Assembly (NCBI RefSeq): GCF_003719195.1
Contig: NZ_CP024996.1
Coordinates: forward strand, 2,976,001 to 3,040,000
Direction: 5' to 3'
DNA length: 64,000 nt
Origin: Herbaspirillum rubrisubalbicans
GTDB lineage: Bacteria; Pseudomonadota; Gammaproteobacteria; Burkholderiales; Burkholderiaceae_D
Made by a program: the position numbers and the translations under genes. The notes under the pieces were generated by a model. It ran no database searches and was not told the DNA's origin. It saw only the letters and a program-made list of their open reading frames with translations. Below, piece by piece: positions 42,756-51,989 of this stretch. Each line of letters begins with the position of its first letter. Position 1 is the first letter of the stretch.

Positions 42756-43451
42756 ATGCCCAAATTCCATCTCGAACATCACAAGGTCGACGCCATCTCC
42801 TGGCTGCGTGCCGCCGTCCTGGGTGCCAACGACGGCATCGTATCGACCGCCAGCCTGCTGGTAGGCGTGGTCGCGGCCAATGCCAGTCATGACAATGTCC
42901 TGCTGACCGGGGTGGCCGGACTGGTCGCCGGCGCCATGTCGATGGCCACCGGCGAATATGTGTCGGTACACTCGCAAGCCGACAGCGAAAAGGCCGCCTT
43001 GAGCCAGGAACAGGAAGAACTGGCCACCGACCCCGAAGGCGAGCATCGCGAACTGATGGGCATCTACATGCGCCGCGGCCTGAACCAGGAAACCGCGCAC
43101 CTGGTCGCTACCCAATTGATGGCCCACGATGCGCTGGACGCCCACGCCCGCGATGAGCTCGGCATCTCCGAAACCACCGCGGCACGACCGGTACAGGCGG
43201 CGCTGGTCTCGGCCTTGAGCTTTGCGGTGGGTGCCGCCTTGCCGCTGGCCGTGGTGCTGTTGGCCCCGGCTGCGACCCTGCTGCCGGCCATCGTCATCGC
43301 CGCCCTGCTCTCGCTGGCGGTGCTGGGTGCGGTGGCCGCCAAGACAGGAGGTGCCAATCTGTGGAAGGGCGCGTTACGTGTGAGTGTATGGAGTTCGCTG
43401 GCCATGGCTTGCACGGCGGCCATCGGTTCCTTCTTCGGCGCTGCGCTCTAG
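42756..43451 (+). CDS. VIT1/CCC1-family Fe2+/Mn2+ transporter
   Basis: A 231-residue membrane protein starting with a histidine-containing N-terminus (MPKFHLEHHKVD), then the family core WLRAAVLGANDGIVSTASLLVGV, GAMSMATGEYVSVHSQAD with the metal-path Met/Glu residues, a charged cytosolic loop (about 70-140) and three more hydrophobic segments. Members carry ferrous iron or manganese out of the cytosol. It stands alone on the plus strand; the 132-bp region before it shows no clear operator. Confidence 0.9.
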   Translation: MPKFHLEHHKVDAISWLRAAVLGANDGIVSTASLLVGVVAANASHDNVLLTGVAGLVAGAMSMATGEYVSVHSQADSEKAALSQEQEELATDPEGEHRELMGIYMRRGLNQETAHLVATQLMAHDALDAHARDELGISETTAARPVQAALVSALSFAVGAALPLAVVLLAPAATLLPAIVIAALLSLAVLGAVAAKTGGANLWKGALRVSVWSSLAMACTAAIGSFFGAAL

Positions 43452-43454
43452 GGC

Positions 43455-43868
43455 TTACAACCAGCCCAGCCATTGCCCCCAGACCAGTTGCCCCAGGTAG
43501 CGCGAGGGCAGCAGCGTGAAGGCACCGGCCACTACGCAGGCGCCGAGATAGACGCGCTGCATGATGCGCCGATGCTGCGCGATATCGCCCCTGATCACCG
43601 CACAGAGTCCGCGATAGAGCAGGAAAGCCGTTGCCGGAATCAACAGATGCAAGGGCGTATAGCCGGCGATGTTGGGCAAGTCATGGGAACGGATGAACAG
43701 CGCCGAGCACACCGTGGCTACCATGCAGGTGAACCAGGCGTAGCCCAGGGCGCGATGCCAGCGCGGCCGCACGGTGCGGCTCAGGCGGGTCCATAGGGCG
43801 AGCGGGCCGATCAGGACGGCGGCAAGGGCCGCGTTGAGGTGGATAACGATGATGGGGGTGAGGGCCAT
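43455..43868 (-). CDS. DUF2306 family membrane protein
   Basis: A 137-residue protein with four hydrophobic segments and the conserved RWHRALGYAWFTCMVAT and HRRIMQRVYLGACVVAG segments, each with a histidine pair as in DUF2306 proteins, which may bind haem. Converges on the VIT-family gene with three bases between. The role is not known. Start ATG at 43868. Confidence 0.82.
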   Translation of the reverse strand: MALTPIIVIHLNAALAAVLIGPLALWTRLSRTVRPRWHRALGYAWFTCMVATVCSALFIRSHDLPNIAGYTPLHLLIPATAFLLYRGLCAVIRGDIAQHRRIMQRVYLGACVVAGAFTLLPSRYLGQLVWGQWLGWL

Positions 43869-43968
43869 GGCAGGCTTTCAGCAAATCGATGGGGCGATTG
43901 TGCTGATATGGCCGGTAAGCAAAAAGCAGGATGCGACGAAACGTGGATACGGCGCCGCCAAATGCAGT

Positions 43969-44023
43969 TAGGGCCTGTTCACATTTAATCTGCGAGTGCG
44001 AGATTAAATGTGAACAGGCCCTA
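43969..44023. repeat. 23-bp perfect inverted repeat with 9-base loop (MITE-like or transposon-end relic)
   Basis: Left arm 43969-43991 starts TAGGGCCTGTTCACATT and right arm 44001-44023 is its exact reverse complement. The outermost TA on each side could be a TA target duplication. The first 17 bases occur again at 60414-60430. The right end supplies the TAG stop of the RTX remnant. As RNA it would also fold into a strong hairpin. Confidence 0.75.
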
Positions 44024-44338
44024 GTGCCAACCTGCCGCTATGACGGCGCCCAAGGCCGCCTGATAACTGGCCGACCAACCAGCCTGGCCCACGGATGGCG
44101 GTGCAAAAGTGGACATGGCCGATACCAGCGGCTCAACATCATCCATCCCAAGCCATCTGCCGTTGCTCAACTCAATGCGATCCAGTCGCTTGGAGACGTC
44201 CGTGAACCACTCCTTGACGCTGAGCTTGTCTCCGGTTTCAAACAAGCTCAATTCCAGATCATCTTCAACGCGACGCAGCCAGATCTGTAGCTCACTCACT
44301 CCCGCACCGATCTTTATGCAATCCCTGTCAGTCCCGTA
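44021..44338 (-). pseudogene. C-terminal remnant of an RTX-type calcium-binding protein
   Basis: Translation gives the typical C-terminal domain that follows RTX repeats: about 13 residues (YGTDRDCIKIGAG) like the end of a nonapeptide repeat, then VSELQIWLRRVEDDLELSL, DKLSVKEWF and the tail PLVSAMSTFAPP ending AAGWH. Only a GTG at 44299 could start it, inside the domain, so it is a truncated piece. It overlaps the end of the N-terminal fragment in another frame. The stop codon comes from the inverted repeat at 43969-44023. Confidence 0.7.
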
Positions 44339-44709
44339 CCAATCGTCGATGTTGACGACATCAACACGCCACCGCTTACACGCGCCAGAGTACTGAACTG
44401 GGCCAATGTCTCCAACGCCATGTCGACTCTAATTTTGTCAATTTGGGTCGGAGTCAGATTTCGGCACATGGGTTCGTTACCGATTCCCATCAACGCAGTA
44501 CCCGTTAGATAGTCTAGGGCGGCAGTTCCAGTAACAGTATTCGCCTTCGCCACTCCCAAGGCCCAGCCAGCATACGAGTAGCCTTTGTCATATAGCTGCT
44601 GATAGACATCGATTACCGCCGACATCTTCTCTTCGTTCGTATTTCCTTTACGAATCTTTGTCGCGTAGTCGGCGATATCTTGTTCGGTCAATGCTTGAGG
44701 TTGTGACAT
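44314..44709 (-). pseudogene. N-terminal remnant of the same RTX-type protein
   Basis: A 131-residue frame starting MSQPQALTEQDIADYATKIR with AGGAGA at 7 bases before the ATG. The DVYQQLYDKGYSYAGWALGVA and TPTQIDKIRVDMALETL segments recall the N-terminal domain of long RTX-like calcium-binding proteins in Burkholderiales. After SGGVL the frame runs into unrelated sequence and stops, where the C-terminal RTX domain begins in a different frame. A large internal deletion with frameshift best explains this. It may still be translated as a short protein. Confidence 0.6.
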
Positions 44710-44752
44710 TTTAAATCTCCTTTTTTAGGTGCCAAGACTTGCAGAAATGGAT

Positions 44753-45694
44753 TCATCGACCGGCGTTCGAGCCAGTAAGATCTGATGCGACCACTTCAGG
44801 ATTATTGAAGGTCAAGATGAACTGACTGACCTTAAGTTGAATGTCCTGCCATTGAGGCAGGAGCGCCGGAATGTAAAGCACGCTGACCCAGATGTTCAAA
44901 TCGAAAGATTCCATGCTCCAATCCTGGCTACATGAGGCGTAATTCCTAGTTCCACTGCGATAGTTACAATGAATAAATGTCGTCGTCTTGCCGCTTGGCC
45001 CACGGTGGAAATAAGTATCTCCAGACCCGATGCTCAAATATCGCCATGGTTCGCCGCTAATCGGATCAGTACCCAGATCCACGAACAATTCCAGTCCCGG
45101 GATCTCAGACGTCAAGGGCACAAGCTGGCTACCCACTATTTGCTTCTCGGGGTGAGAAGTCGTTGCTTGATACAGGCGGTCCAAAAATCCATGTCCGGGA
45201 TAACTTGATCCCGACTGAATCCCACCGGTAAGCCAAGGATTTTTATGCCGCAGTCCATATTCGATCGGCCGCGACAAGGGGTGATACCGTTCAAAATCAG
45301 CTTTCATATCCTCGCTGGTCAATGAACCCATATCGGGATAGCGCACGTAGAAAAGAAAGCTACTTAGCCGCGAGGCATAGGTCCGCGTTGGCCACGGTCC
45401 TTTACGTTTCTCACCCGGACGCGGATCGCCGTCGTACTCGATGTATCGCACTATCCCGTGGTCGATCTTGACCGGCATTCCGCCAAGATCACCGATCACA
45501 TACTCACGCGGAGAATCAGCAGTCCTCAGACCTGGAATCGGACCTGGCGTACCCAGATTGAGCGCCCCCACGTAGATCACGGGCAGAAAGACCACGGCGC
45601 ACAAGAGGATGGGCACAATCAACGCCATGACGATCACCCATCGCCCGCGCTTCTGACGAGCCTTGGTCTCATTGTTGTTGGAGGGAGAAGTCAT
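44753..45694 (-). CDS. Membrane-anchored protein of unknown function
   Basis: A 313-residue protein with a basic N-tail, one membrane segment (about residues 20-45, VIVMALIVPILLCAVVFLPVIYVG) and a large soluble region rich in aromatic residues, with cysteines in FIHCNYRSGTRNYASCSQDW. GC content looks lower than that of neighbouring genes. ATG at 45694 follows GATGAGG. Located just upstream of the RTX remnant on the same strand, it might have been an immunity or accessory protein for that gene, but I recognise no family and this is speculation. Confidence 0.6.
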   Translation of the reverse strand: MTSPSNNNETKARQKRGRWVIVMALIVPILLCAVVFLPVIYVGALNLGTPGPIPGLRTADSPREYVIGDLGGMPVKIDHGIVRYIEYDGDPRPGEKRKGPWPTRTYASRLSSFLFYVRYPDMGSLTSEDMKADFERYHPLSRPIEYGLRHKNPWLTGGIQSGSSYPGHGFLDRLYQATTSHPEKQIVGSQLVPLTSEIPGLELFVDLGTDPISGEPWRYLSIGSGDTYFHRGPSGKTTTFIHCNYRSGTRNYASCSQDWSMESFDLNIWVSVLYIPALLPQWQDIQLKVSQFILTFNNPEVVASDLTGSNAGR

Positions 45695-45832
45695 GACCTC
45701 ATCTCAATATCGGACAGGCAGCATGGAAAGCCACGATGCGTGGCACCAAAGAAATAAGCCGTTGCAGAACAAATAGGGGACGTGTCAGGCGCTAGCGCCC
45801 CGCAAGACGGGCTTCCTGCCAGGAGGAATTGC

Positions 45833-45901
45833 ATGCCGCACTCCAACGATTGGAAAGCACAGATGATTCTTCAAGAAGGAGAAGCTTGTCCCCAAAGATA
45901 G
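45833..45901 (+). CDS. Very short frame with a strong ribosome site, probably a truncated gene start
   Basis: AGGAGGAATTGC directly precedes ATG at 45833, but the frame ends after 22 residues (MPHSNDWKAQMILQEGEACP...). It lies in the 316-bp AT-rich gap 45695-46010, followed by an imperfect hairpin (GCTTGT/ACAAGC near 45885-45913) and a T-rich tail. Either a leader peptide or the start of a lost gene; nothing else coding is seen in the gap. Confidence 0.25.
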   Translation: MPHSNDWKAQMILQEGEACPQR

Positions 45902-46010
45902 AGAACAAGCCTTCTTTTGTCGAAATTATTTATATTATTTTTTGATGGAGAATCAGATCGTTGTGCCGGTTTCCTTATTCCGACCACAGGCCAACTTGCG
46001 ATTGGATGAT

Positions 46011-46250
46011 TTACTTCGGCGCAGGGCCATCGTCCCCCACCAGTTCCTTCACCCTGCGCGCCAGCACATCGGCCGCAGACGGCTTGGTCAGCACCTGTAT
46101 TCCGCGCGCCAGATGACCGTGATTGAGCACTGCATTTTCGGCATAGCCGGTCACGAACAGTACCGGTAATTCCGGGCGCGGGGCGCAGATGGCGTCGGCC
46201 AGTTGGCGGCTATTCATGCCATTGCGCAGGCCGACGGCAGAAACCGTCAT
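46011..46250 (-). pseudogene. C-terminal fragment of a response-regulator receiver domain
   Basis: About 79 residues matching the last two thirds of the receiver domain at the end of hybrid histidine kinases: VGLRNGMNSRQLADAICAPRPELPVLFVTGYAEN, GHLARGIQVLTKP (conserved lysine) and ARRVKELV. The phosphorylation aspartate expected just before VGLP is replaced (SAVGLRNG), and no kinase part is found upstream in any frame. A decayed remnant. The 278 bases between it and the AsmA gene hold no convincing gene. Confidence 0.6.
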
Positions 46251-46528
46251 CGATCGCCTTCAGCAGGGCGTGACGGTAGGCACTGCTAAGGGGATGTTTG
46301 CCATCCATTTCCGCTTGCTGATCCAAGGTAACGCCTTTCCTGGTGGACTTGTAGTGATGAGCGTCATCCGCCAACGGCAGCGTCGTCACGGTAGAGCTTG
46401 TCGGCATGGTAATGGAGACCTCCGCGCAGGGGCGGTCTTCCCGGACAAATCCCCCACCATGACCGCGGCCCCTGCAAAATGCTCCTCGCCTCGCCAAATA
46501 TTCCGGTCGCTCTGGCACGATGCAATGC

Positions 46529-48538
46529 CTACTGTGCCGGATGCGGCGTGCAATCGTCCGGGATCGCCTGGCCAGGAGTGACCAGCGGGATCACGGCCGC
46601 CATCGGCGCCACCAGTGCCAGCGCAGCGGCCGCGCCGGTGCGTGCGGCCAGGCCGCTCTTGCTGGCGCCGATGTCCGGCTTGGCAAAACTGCCGCGTACA
46701 TACAAAGGAGTGCGCAGCGACAGGATGCGCATCTGCTTGGTCCGTGGATAGACGTTCAGGGCCAGGCTCTGTTTGCCCAGGTCGACCTCGCCGCTGATGT
46801 CGATGGCCGCATCCTCGGTATTGAGGATGCCGCGCCGGACCTGGGCCAGTCCGTTCTGGATGCGCACATCGGCCGCACCACACAGTAGCTTGACCTGCTG
46901 GTCCCGATAGAACTTGGCGAAGACGGCATTGGCCAGGTTCAGCCCGGCCGCTTCCAGAATGAACTGGCTGATGGTGCCCTGGCTGAGATCGGCCTGGATC
47001 TCGCCATGGGCGCTGGCTAGCATGGCGGTCACCGAATTGCCTTGGCCAGTCAGCGTGGCTTGTCCATCTAGCTTGCCGAAGCTGGCATCAAGCTTGGCCA
47101 GGCGAGGAAATAGCTGGCGCACTTGCAGTTCGTGCAGGCGCACTTGCAGGTGCGAACCGATCTCAGACTGGCGACCATCCAGGCTGAGTTCGCCTTCGCC
47201 CTTGCCACCCGCCATGCTGAAACGCAGCGGTGCGGCAGTGAGCACCTGGTCCTGCAGGCGCAGCGTGACGCTGGCGTCCTGCCACTCCAGATCAGGACGC
47301 AATTGCACACGCTTGGCTTGCAGGGAGATATCGGCATTGAGCTTGGCCCAGCGTTGCGGCTGGGCGGGTTTTTCGGGCAGCACGCGCGACTTGGATGAGC
47401 CGCCCGCTTCCTTCGTCCCGGCTGCCGGAAGATAGTCAGAGAGGCGCAGCAGAGCGGCCTCGGCCTGTACCGTCAGATGATTCTTGGGTGGTCCACGGTA
47501 ATAGGTGGCATCGCCGGCGAAATCGCTATCGCCGACCTTGCCACTGAAGTGCTCGTAGCGCCAGTTCCAGGCCCGGGTTTCGGCATCGACACGGGTGATG
47601 GTCAGTTGACCGCTGGTACTGAAAGGCTGAGTCGAAGGCAGCGGTACCCCTGTTGCCGCATACAGGCGATCCAGGCTGTCACCGCTCAAGCGGATGCGCA
47701 GGTCGGCGCGCTGCAGATGGTGAGGCTCAATGAGATTGCCGTGGATGACGGTATGCACCGCCCCTACCTCACCCTCGGCTTGCAGCGGATAGACGCTGCC
47801 TTCGTTCAACAGATCCGGCAAGGCGCCGCCACGGAGCTGGCCCTGCACTGGCGCCTGTCCATAGCGACCGCTCACGGCCGCCTGCAGCATCAGGGCGCCA
47901 TCATCGCGCTGATCGCGCTGATCACGCAGCGCGGCGGCACGGTTGATATCTGATGTCAGTGGTCTGACATCAAAGCGCAAGTCCAGGTCCAGCGGCTGGT
48001 CCACATAGCGGATCAGGGCATGGTCGAAGACGATCTGATGGATGTCGAAACTCCAGCGGGAACGTGGCTGGTCGGAAAAGCGCCAGTTCTTGTGGTGCTC
48101 GTCGACGCGCTCCATGACCAGGTCCAAGCCATCGATGCGCAGGTCGGTGACGTGCCAGTGCCAGCGTAGCAGTGGCAGCGGGGAAAAGTGCAGATCCAGG
48201 CGCTGGGCACGCAGCAGGTGAGCGGCACTGTGGGCCCAGGCGGGGTTGCCGATCTGCAAGTCCTGGGCCGTCAAATGCAGTTGCGGCAGCCAGGACACGC
48301 CACCTTGCGGGCTACTGGGGGCCAGCGACCACGACAGGCTGATCGGACCATCGAGCCTGATCTCGCGTGACAACACCACGGAAAACTGCCGGCTCAACCA
48401 GGGCTTGAGTAGGTTCCAGTCCAACAGGGCGACCAGCAGGATGGGGACCGCCAGCAAGGCGGCCAGCGCGGCGATGCTCCAGGTGAAGATCCGCACTATC
48501 GTCCTTCGCCTCGGCGCCGTGTGCCAAGCAAGCCGCAT
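46529..48538 (-). CDS. AsmA-family envelope protein
   Basis: A 669-residue protein with an N-terminal membrane anchor (about residues 17-40, WSIAALAALLAVPILLVALL) and a long beta-rich periplasmic region of the AsmA/TamB-like lipid-transport superfamily, including LNLANAVFAKFYRDQQVKLLCGAADVRIQNG, the conserved C-terminal AsmA segment. Such proteins help move phospholipids or affect outer-membrane assembly. GGGAGG lies 4 bases before the ATG at 48538. It stands alone on this strand; the receiver remnant follows it. Confidence 0.88.
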   Translation of the reverse strand: MRLAWHTAPRRRTIVRIFTWSIAALAALLAVPILLVALLDWNLLKPWLSRQFSVVLSREIRLDGPISLSWSLAPSSPQGGVSWLPQLHLTAQDLQIGNPAWAHSAAHLLRAQRLDLHFSPLPLLRWHWHVTDLRIDGLDLVMERVDEHHKNWRFSDQPRSRWSFDIHQIVFDHALIRYVDQPLDLDLRFDVRPLTSDINRAAALRDQRDQRDDGALMLQAAVSGRYGQAPVQGQLRGGALPDLLNEGSVYPLQAEGEVGAVHTVIHGNLIEPHHLQRADLRIRLSGDSLDRLYAATGVPLPSTQPFSTSGQLTITRVDAETRAWNWRYEHFSGKVGDSDFAGDATYYRGPPKNHLTVQAEAALLRLSDYLPAAGTKEAGGSSKSRVLPEKPAQPQRWAKLNADISLQAKRVQLRPDLEWQDASVTLRLQDQVLTAAPLRFSMAGGKGEGELSLDGRQSEIGSHLQVRLHELQVRQLFPRLAKLDASFGKLDGQATLTGQGNSVTAMLASAHGEIQADLSQGTISQFILEAAGLNLANAVFAKFYRDQQVKLLCGAADVRIQNGLAQVRRGILNTEDAAIDISGEVDLGKQSLALNVYPRTKQMRILSLRTPLYVRGSFAKPDIGASKSGLAARTGAAAALALVAPMAAVIPLVTPGQAIPDDCTPHPAQ

Positions 48539-48685
48539 GAGCCCTCCCTTGCCTTGTTGTCGTCAATGCTGCCGCTGTGAACGCGTCAAACGCAACAGTA
48601 TCAGCTTGCCGTCAACCGATGGCTATAGGAGGGATGGCCGCCTGCTTGTCAGAGGAGCGGCAGGGTCCGCATGGGAGCGTGCAGG

Positions 48686-50431
48686 TCAGAAGGTTTCCCA
48701 GGCATCGTCATCGATGCGGGACGGGGCCTTCAGGGCCGGCGCGGTAGCTGGCGCAGACACGATCGGGCGCGCCGGCGCTGTCACGGTCCTGGCCTTGGGC
48801 ATGGTGGTCGCCGGCTTGCGGATGGGTTGGGGTTGGGGCTGGACCATGGCCGGTGCGGAGGTCTTTTTCATCTCCGCTTCGGCCAACTTGAAGATGCTGA
48901 TCGCCTTGGCCAGATCAGCAGCCTGCTCCTGCATAGCCTTGGCGGCCGCAGCGGACTGCTCGACCAGCGCGGCGTTCTGCTGGGTTCCTTCATCCATCTG
49001 GGTGACGGCGCGGTTGATTTCCTCGATGCCGCTGCTCTGCTCGGCGCTGGCCGCCGAAATCTCGGCGACGATGTCGGTCACATTGCGCACACTGTTGACC
49101 ACCTGTTCCATGGTCGTGCCAGCTTCGGCCACCAAGTGGCTGCCGCCTTCGACCTTGGCCACCGAGTCATCGATGAGGGCCTTGATTTCCTTGGCGGCAG
49201 CTGCCGAACGTTGCGCCAGGCTGCGCACTTCGGTGGCGACCACGGCAAAGCCACGTCCTTGCTCGCCCGCACGGGCCGCTTCCACGGCGGCATTCAAGGC
49301 CAGGATGTTGGTCTGGAAAGCGATGCCATCGATCACGCCGATGATGTCGACGATCTTGCGAGAGGACTGGTTGATTTCTTCCATGGTGGACACCACGCGG
49401 CCTACGATCTCGCCACCCTGCAAGGCGATCTGCGAGGCCGAGGCCGCCATCTGGTTGGCCTGGCGGGCGTTGTCGGCATTCTGGCGTACGGTGGAAGTCA
49501 TCTCTTCCATGGCCGATGCAGTTTCTTCCAGCGAGCCGGCCTGCTGTTCGGTACGGGCCGAGAGATCCAGGTTGCCGCTGGCGATTTCGCCCGAGGCGGT
49601 AGCGATGGAATCAGTGCCACGACGTACCCCGGAGACGATGTTGACCAAGTTGTCGTTCATCTTGCGCAGTGCCTGCATCAACTGCCCGGTCTCATCCTTG
49701 GAGTGGGGCACGATACGGGTGGTCAGGTCGCCGGAAGCCACGTTCTCGGCAACGCGCACGGCCTCGGTGAGGGGTTTGACGATGGAGCGCGCCATCAGGT
49801 AACCGAGGATGATAGACGCCAGTACGGCTACTGCTGAACAAGCCAGCGTCACCTCAATGGCCATGGCACCATCTTCCACCGCCTTGGCGCCCTCGGCACT
49901 CAACTGGCTGGATTGGGAATCGGCGAAGGCACGTGCCAGGTCCAGGTATTTGTTCTGGGCATCGGTGATCTTGCGCAGCACATATTCATTGGCCGCGTCA
50001 CCCTTGCCGGCACGGATCAGGGCCATGAGCTCGGCCCTGCTGGTGTCGAAGACCTGACGTGCTTCATCGACCGCCTTGATCTTCTTCTGGCCCACGGCGG
50101 TGACCTGGCGCGCTGCGATCTTGTCCAGTGCTTCCTTGGTCTGTTTGACGGCGACTTCCATCTGGCCGAAACGCTTTTCGTTGCCTGCGGCATTGTTGAT
50201 GTCGATGGCCATGCCACGCAGATACTTGATCTGCTCATTGATGCCATCGCGCATGTCGAAGGCCCAGCGTACCTTCAGGTAGCGGTCGTTGATGATCTGG
50301 TCGATCGAACGATTGATGTTGTTGATCTTGACGAAGGCCGTGATGCTGACCACCGCCAACAAGCCCACGATGAGGGCGAAAACGGCCGCCAGGCGCACCG
50401 CTACTTTGAGATTACCGAAATAGGCAAACAT
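48686..50431 (-). CDS. Methyl-accepting chemotaxis protein (4-helix-bundle sensor)
   Basis: A 581-residue chemoreceptor. First membrane segment at about 10-32, four-helix-bundle periplasmic sensor to about 190, second membrane segment at about 195-215, HAMP, then a long methylation/signalling coiled coil with the hairpin tip [31 protein letters not shown]. After a Pro/Ala-rich linker the chain ends in DDDAWETF, matching the C-terminal WETF tether that recruits CheR and CheB in E. coli Tar/Tsr. AGAGGAA lies 6 bases before the ATG. The ligand is not known; it borders the ribose operon but is separated by 229 bases. Confidence 0.92.
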   Translation of the reverse strand: MFAYFGNLKVAVRLAAVFALIVGLLAVVSITAFVKINNINRSIDQIINDRYLKVRWAFDMRDGINEQIKYLRGMAIDINNAAGNEKRFGQMEVAVKQTKEALDKIAARQVTAVGQKKIKAVDEARQVFDTSRAELMALIRAGKGDAANEYVLRKITDAQNKYLDLARAFADSQSSQLSAEGAKAVEDGAMAIEVTLACSAVAVLASIILGYLMARSIVKPLTEAVRVAENVASGDLTTRIVPHSKDETGQLMQALRKMNDNLVNIVSGVRRGTDSIATASGEIASGNLDLSARTEQQAGSLEETASAMEEMTSTVRQNADNARQANQMAASASQIALQGGEIVGRVVSTMEEINQSSRKIVDIIGVIDGIAFQTNILALNAAVEAARAGEQGRGFAVVATEVRSLAQRSAAAAKEIKALIDDSVAKVEGGSHLVAEAGTTMEQVVNSVRNVTDIVAEISAASAEQSSGIEEINRAVTQMDEGTQQNAALVEQSAAAAKAMQEQAADLAKAISIFKLAEAEMKKTSAPAMVQPQPQPIRKPATTMPKARTVTAPARPIVSAPATAPALKAPSRIDDDAWETF

Positions 50432-50660
50432 ACTGGTTCCTCTATGCTGTTCATTGTTATCTGTCTCTCCATTCCTCTCGAAGATCCAGCTTGTTTTTAT
50501 TGAACAGCGAGGGAAAACTCCACTGAACCTTTCACTCTGGTGCCGGCAATGATGAGGTATCCGATGCAGTGCGGCAACCGTTGCGACGGATTATTTTTGT
50601 GAAGTGTCGCGTAGTCATCACACAACTAGATGTAGACATGATCTTTATAACAAATAGATG

Positions 50661-51053
50661 TCAGAAGACCACGCCAGAACCCAGGATGATATTGGCATAC
50701 GGCGTGCATTCACCGGTACGGATATAAGCCTTGGCACGGCCAGTTGCCTGCTTGAAATCCTGGTGCGACAGGCTGCGCTTTTGTGGCAGTTCCAATGCAT
50801 CGATGCGGGCCGACAAGGCCGGGCTGACCGTCTGCAATTCTTCGGCCACGACATGGAATTCCACCTGCAATTCAGTGAGCACCGTCTGCAGCACAGTCAT
50901 GAACTCGGGCACGCCGCGGGTCACGGCCAGGTCGATGACCGGCACACCGGCAGGCGCGGGCAAGCCGACGTCACCGATGACCAGGGTATCGCCATGGCCC
51001 ATGGTGGCAATCACCTGGGAAATGGCAGCGTTGAGCAAGGCAGTCTTTTTCAT
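50661..51053 (-). CDS. rbsD: D-ribose pyranase
   Basis: A 130-residue RbsD. The catalytic histidine of the family is at residue 20 (ATMGHGDTLVIGD) and the C-terminal GECTPYANIILGSGVVF is well conserved. It speeds conversion of beta-pyranose to beta-furanose ribose so that RbsK can act. Last gene of rbsBACRKD, 20 bases after rbsK. Confidence 0.95.
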   Translation of the reverse strand: MKKTALLNAAISQVIATMGHGDTLVIGDVGLPAPAGVPVIDLAVTRGVPEFMTVLQTVLTELQVEFHVVAEELQTVSPALSARIDALELPQKRSLSHQDFKQATGRAKAYIRTGECTPYANIILGSGVVF

Positions 51054-51073
51054 GGTGAGCCTGGACGAGACGA

Positions 51074-51973
51074 TCAGAGCACGACTTCGTCGCGCGTAGG
51101 AATGGAGGTCTGGGCGCCGACCCGGGTCACGCTCAAGGCGGCGGCGGCCTGGGCATAGGCAATTGCCTCGAACTGGTCGCGGCCCTGGGCGATGGCGCCG
51201 ATGAAGCCGCCGATGAAGGTGTCCCCGGCCGCCGTGGTATCGACTGCCTGCACCTTGCGCGCCGGCAGGTGGCGTTGCTGGCCATCGGCGAAAGAACCAT
51301 AGACGCCCTTTTCGCCCAGCGTGACCACCACGTTGCGTGCGCCCAGGGCGTGCAGCTTGTCGGCCAGCAGCGGGATGTCTTCTGATTGCTGCTCGGCCAG
51401 CATGGCCGCTTCGATTTCGTTCAAGATCAGGTAATCGATCTTTTGCAGCAATTCGCGCGGCAAGGCTTGTGCCGGCGCCGGATTGAGCACCACGGTCTTG
51501 CCCAGTGCATGGGCCAGTTCGATGCTGTGGATGACGGTGGCCATCGGCACTTCCAGTTGCAACAACACGATGGAGGCCTGTTCGATCAAGGGGCGGGCGC
51601 GTTCGATGCGTTCCACATCCAGGCGACCATTGGCGCCAGCGGCGATGACGATGCTGTTCTGCGCCTGGGCGTCGACCATGATGGAGGCGATGCCGGTGGC
51701 TTCGCCAGCGACTTCGTCGATGTAGCGGTCATCGATGCCGCAGGCGGTAATGGAGCTGCGCATCTGGGCGCCAAAGGCATCGTCGCCGACGCAGGCCACC
51801 ATGGCCACAGCCGTGCCAGGCGCGGCCAGGCGGGCGCAGGCCACGGCCTGGTTGGCGCCCTTGCCACCGGGGATGGTCATGAATTTGTCGCCGGCCAGGG
51901 TTTCGCCCGGCATGGGCATCCGCGGTACGCGCAATACCAGGTCCATGTTGACGCTGCCGATGATGACGATCAT
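51074..51973 (-). CDS. rbsK: Ribokinase
   Basis: A 299-residue PfkB-family kinase. GGKGANQAVACARL near residue 40 binds the sugar, and DTTAAGDTFIGGFIGAIAQG near the C-terminus holds the catalytic aspartate and anion hole. It phosphorylates D-ribose to ribose 5-phosphate. Located between rbsR and rbsD with 16 and 20 base gaps, all on one transcript. Confidence 0.95.
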   Translation of the reverse strand: MIVIIGSVNMDLVLRVPRMPMPGETLAGDKFMTIPGGKGANQAVACARLAAPGTAVAMVACVGDDAFGAQMRSSITACGIDDRYIDEVAGEATGIASIMVDAQAQNSIVIAAGANGRLDVERIERARPLIEQASIVLLQLEVPMATVIHSIELAHALGKTVVLNPAPAQALPRELLQKIDYLILNEIEAAMLAEQQSEDIPLLADKLHALGARNVVVTLGEKGVYGSFADGQQRHLPARKVQAVDTTAAGDTFIGGFIGAIAQGRDQFEAIAYAQAAAALSVTRVGAQTSIPTRDEVVL

Positions 51974-51989
51974 GTGTGCTCTCTTGTTT

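Noticed and set aside
46210..46407. 65-codon minus-strand frame before the receiver remnant
   Set aside because: GGAGG is 11 bases from its ATG, it overlaps the remnant in another frame and the product has no recognisable feature.
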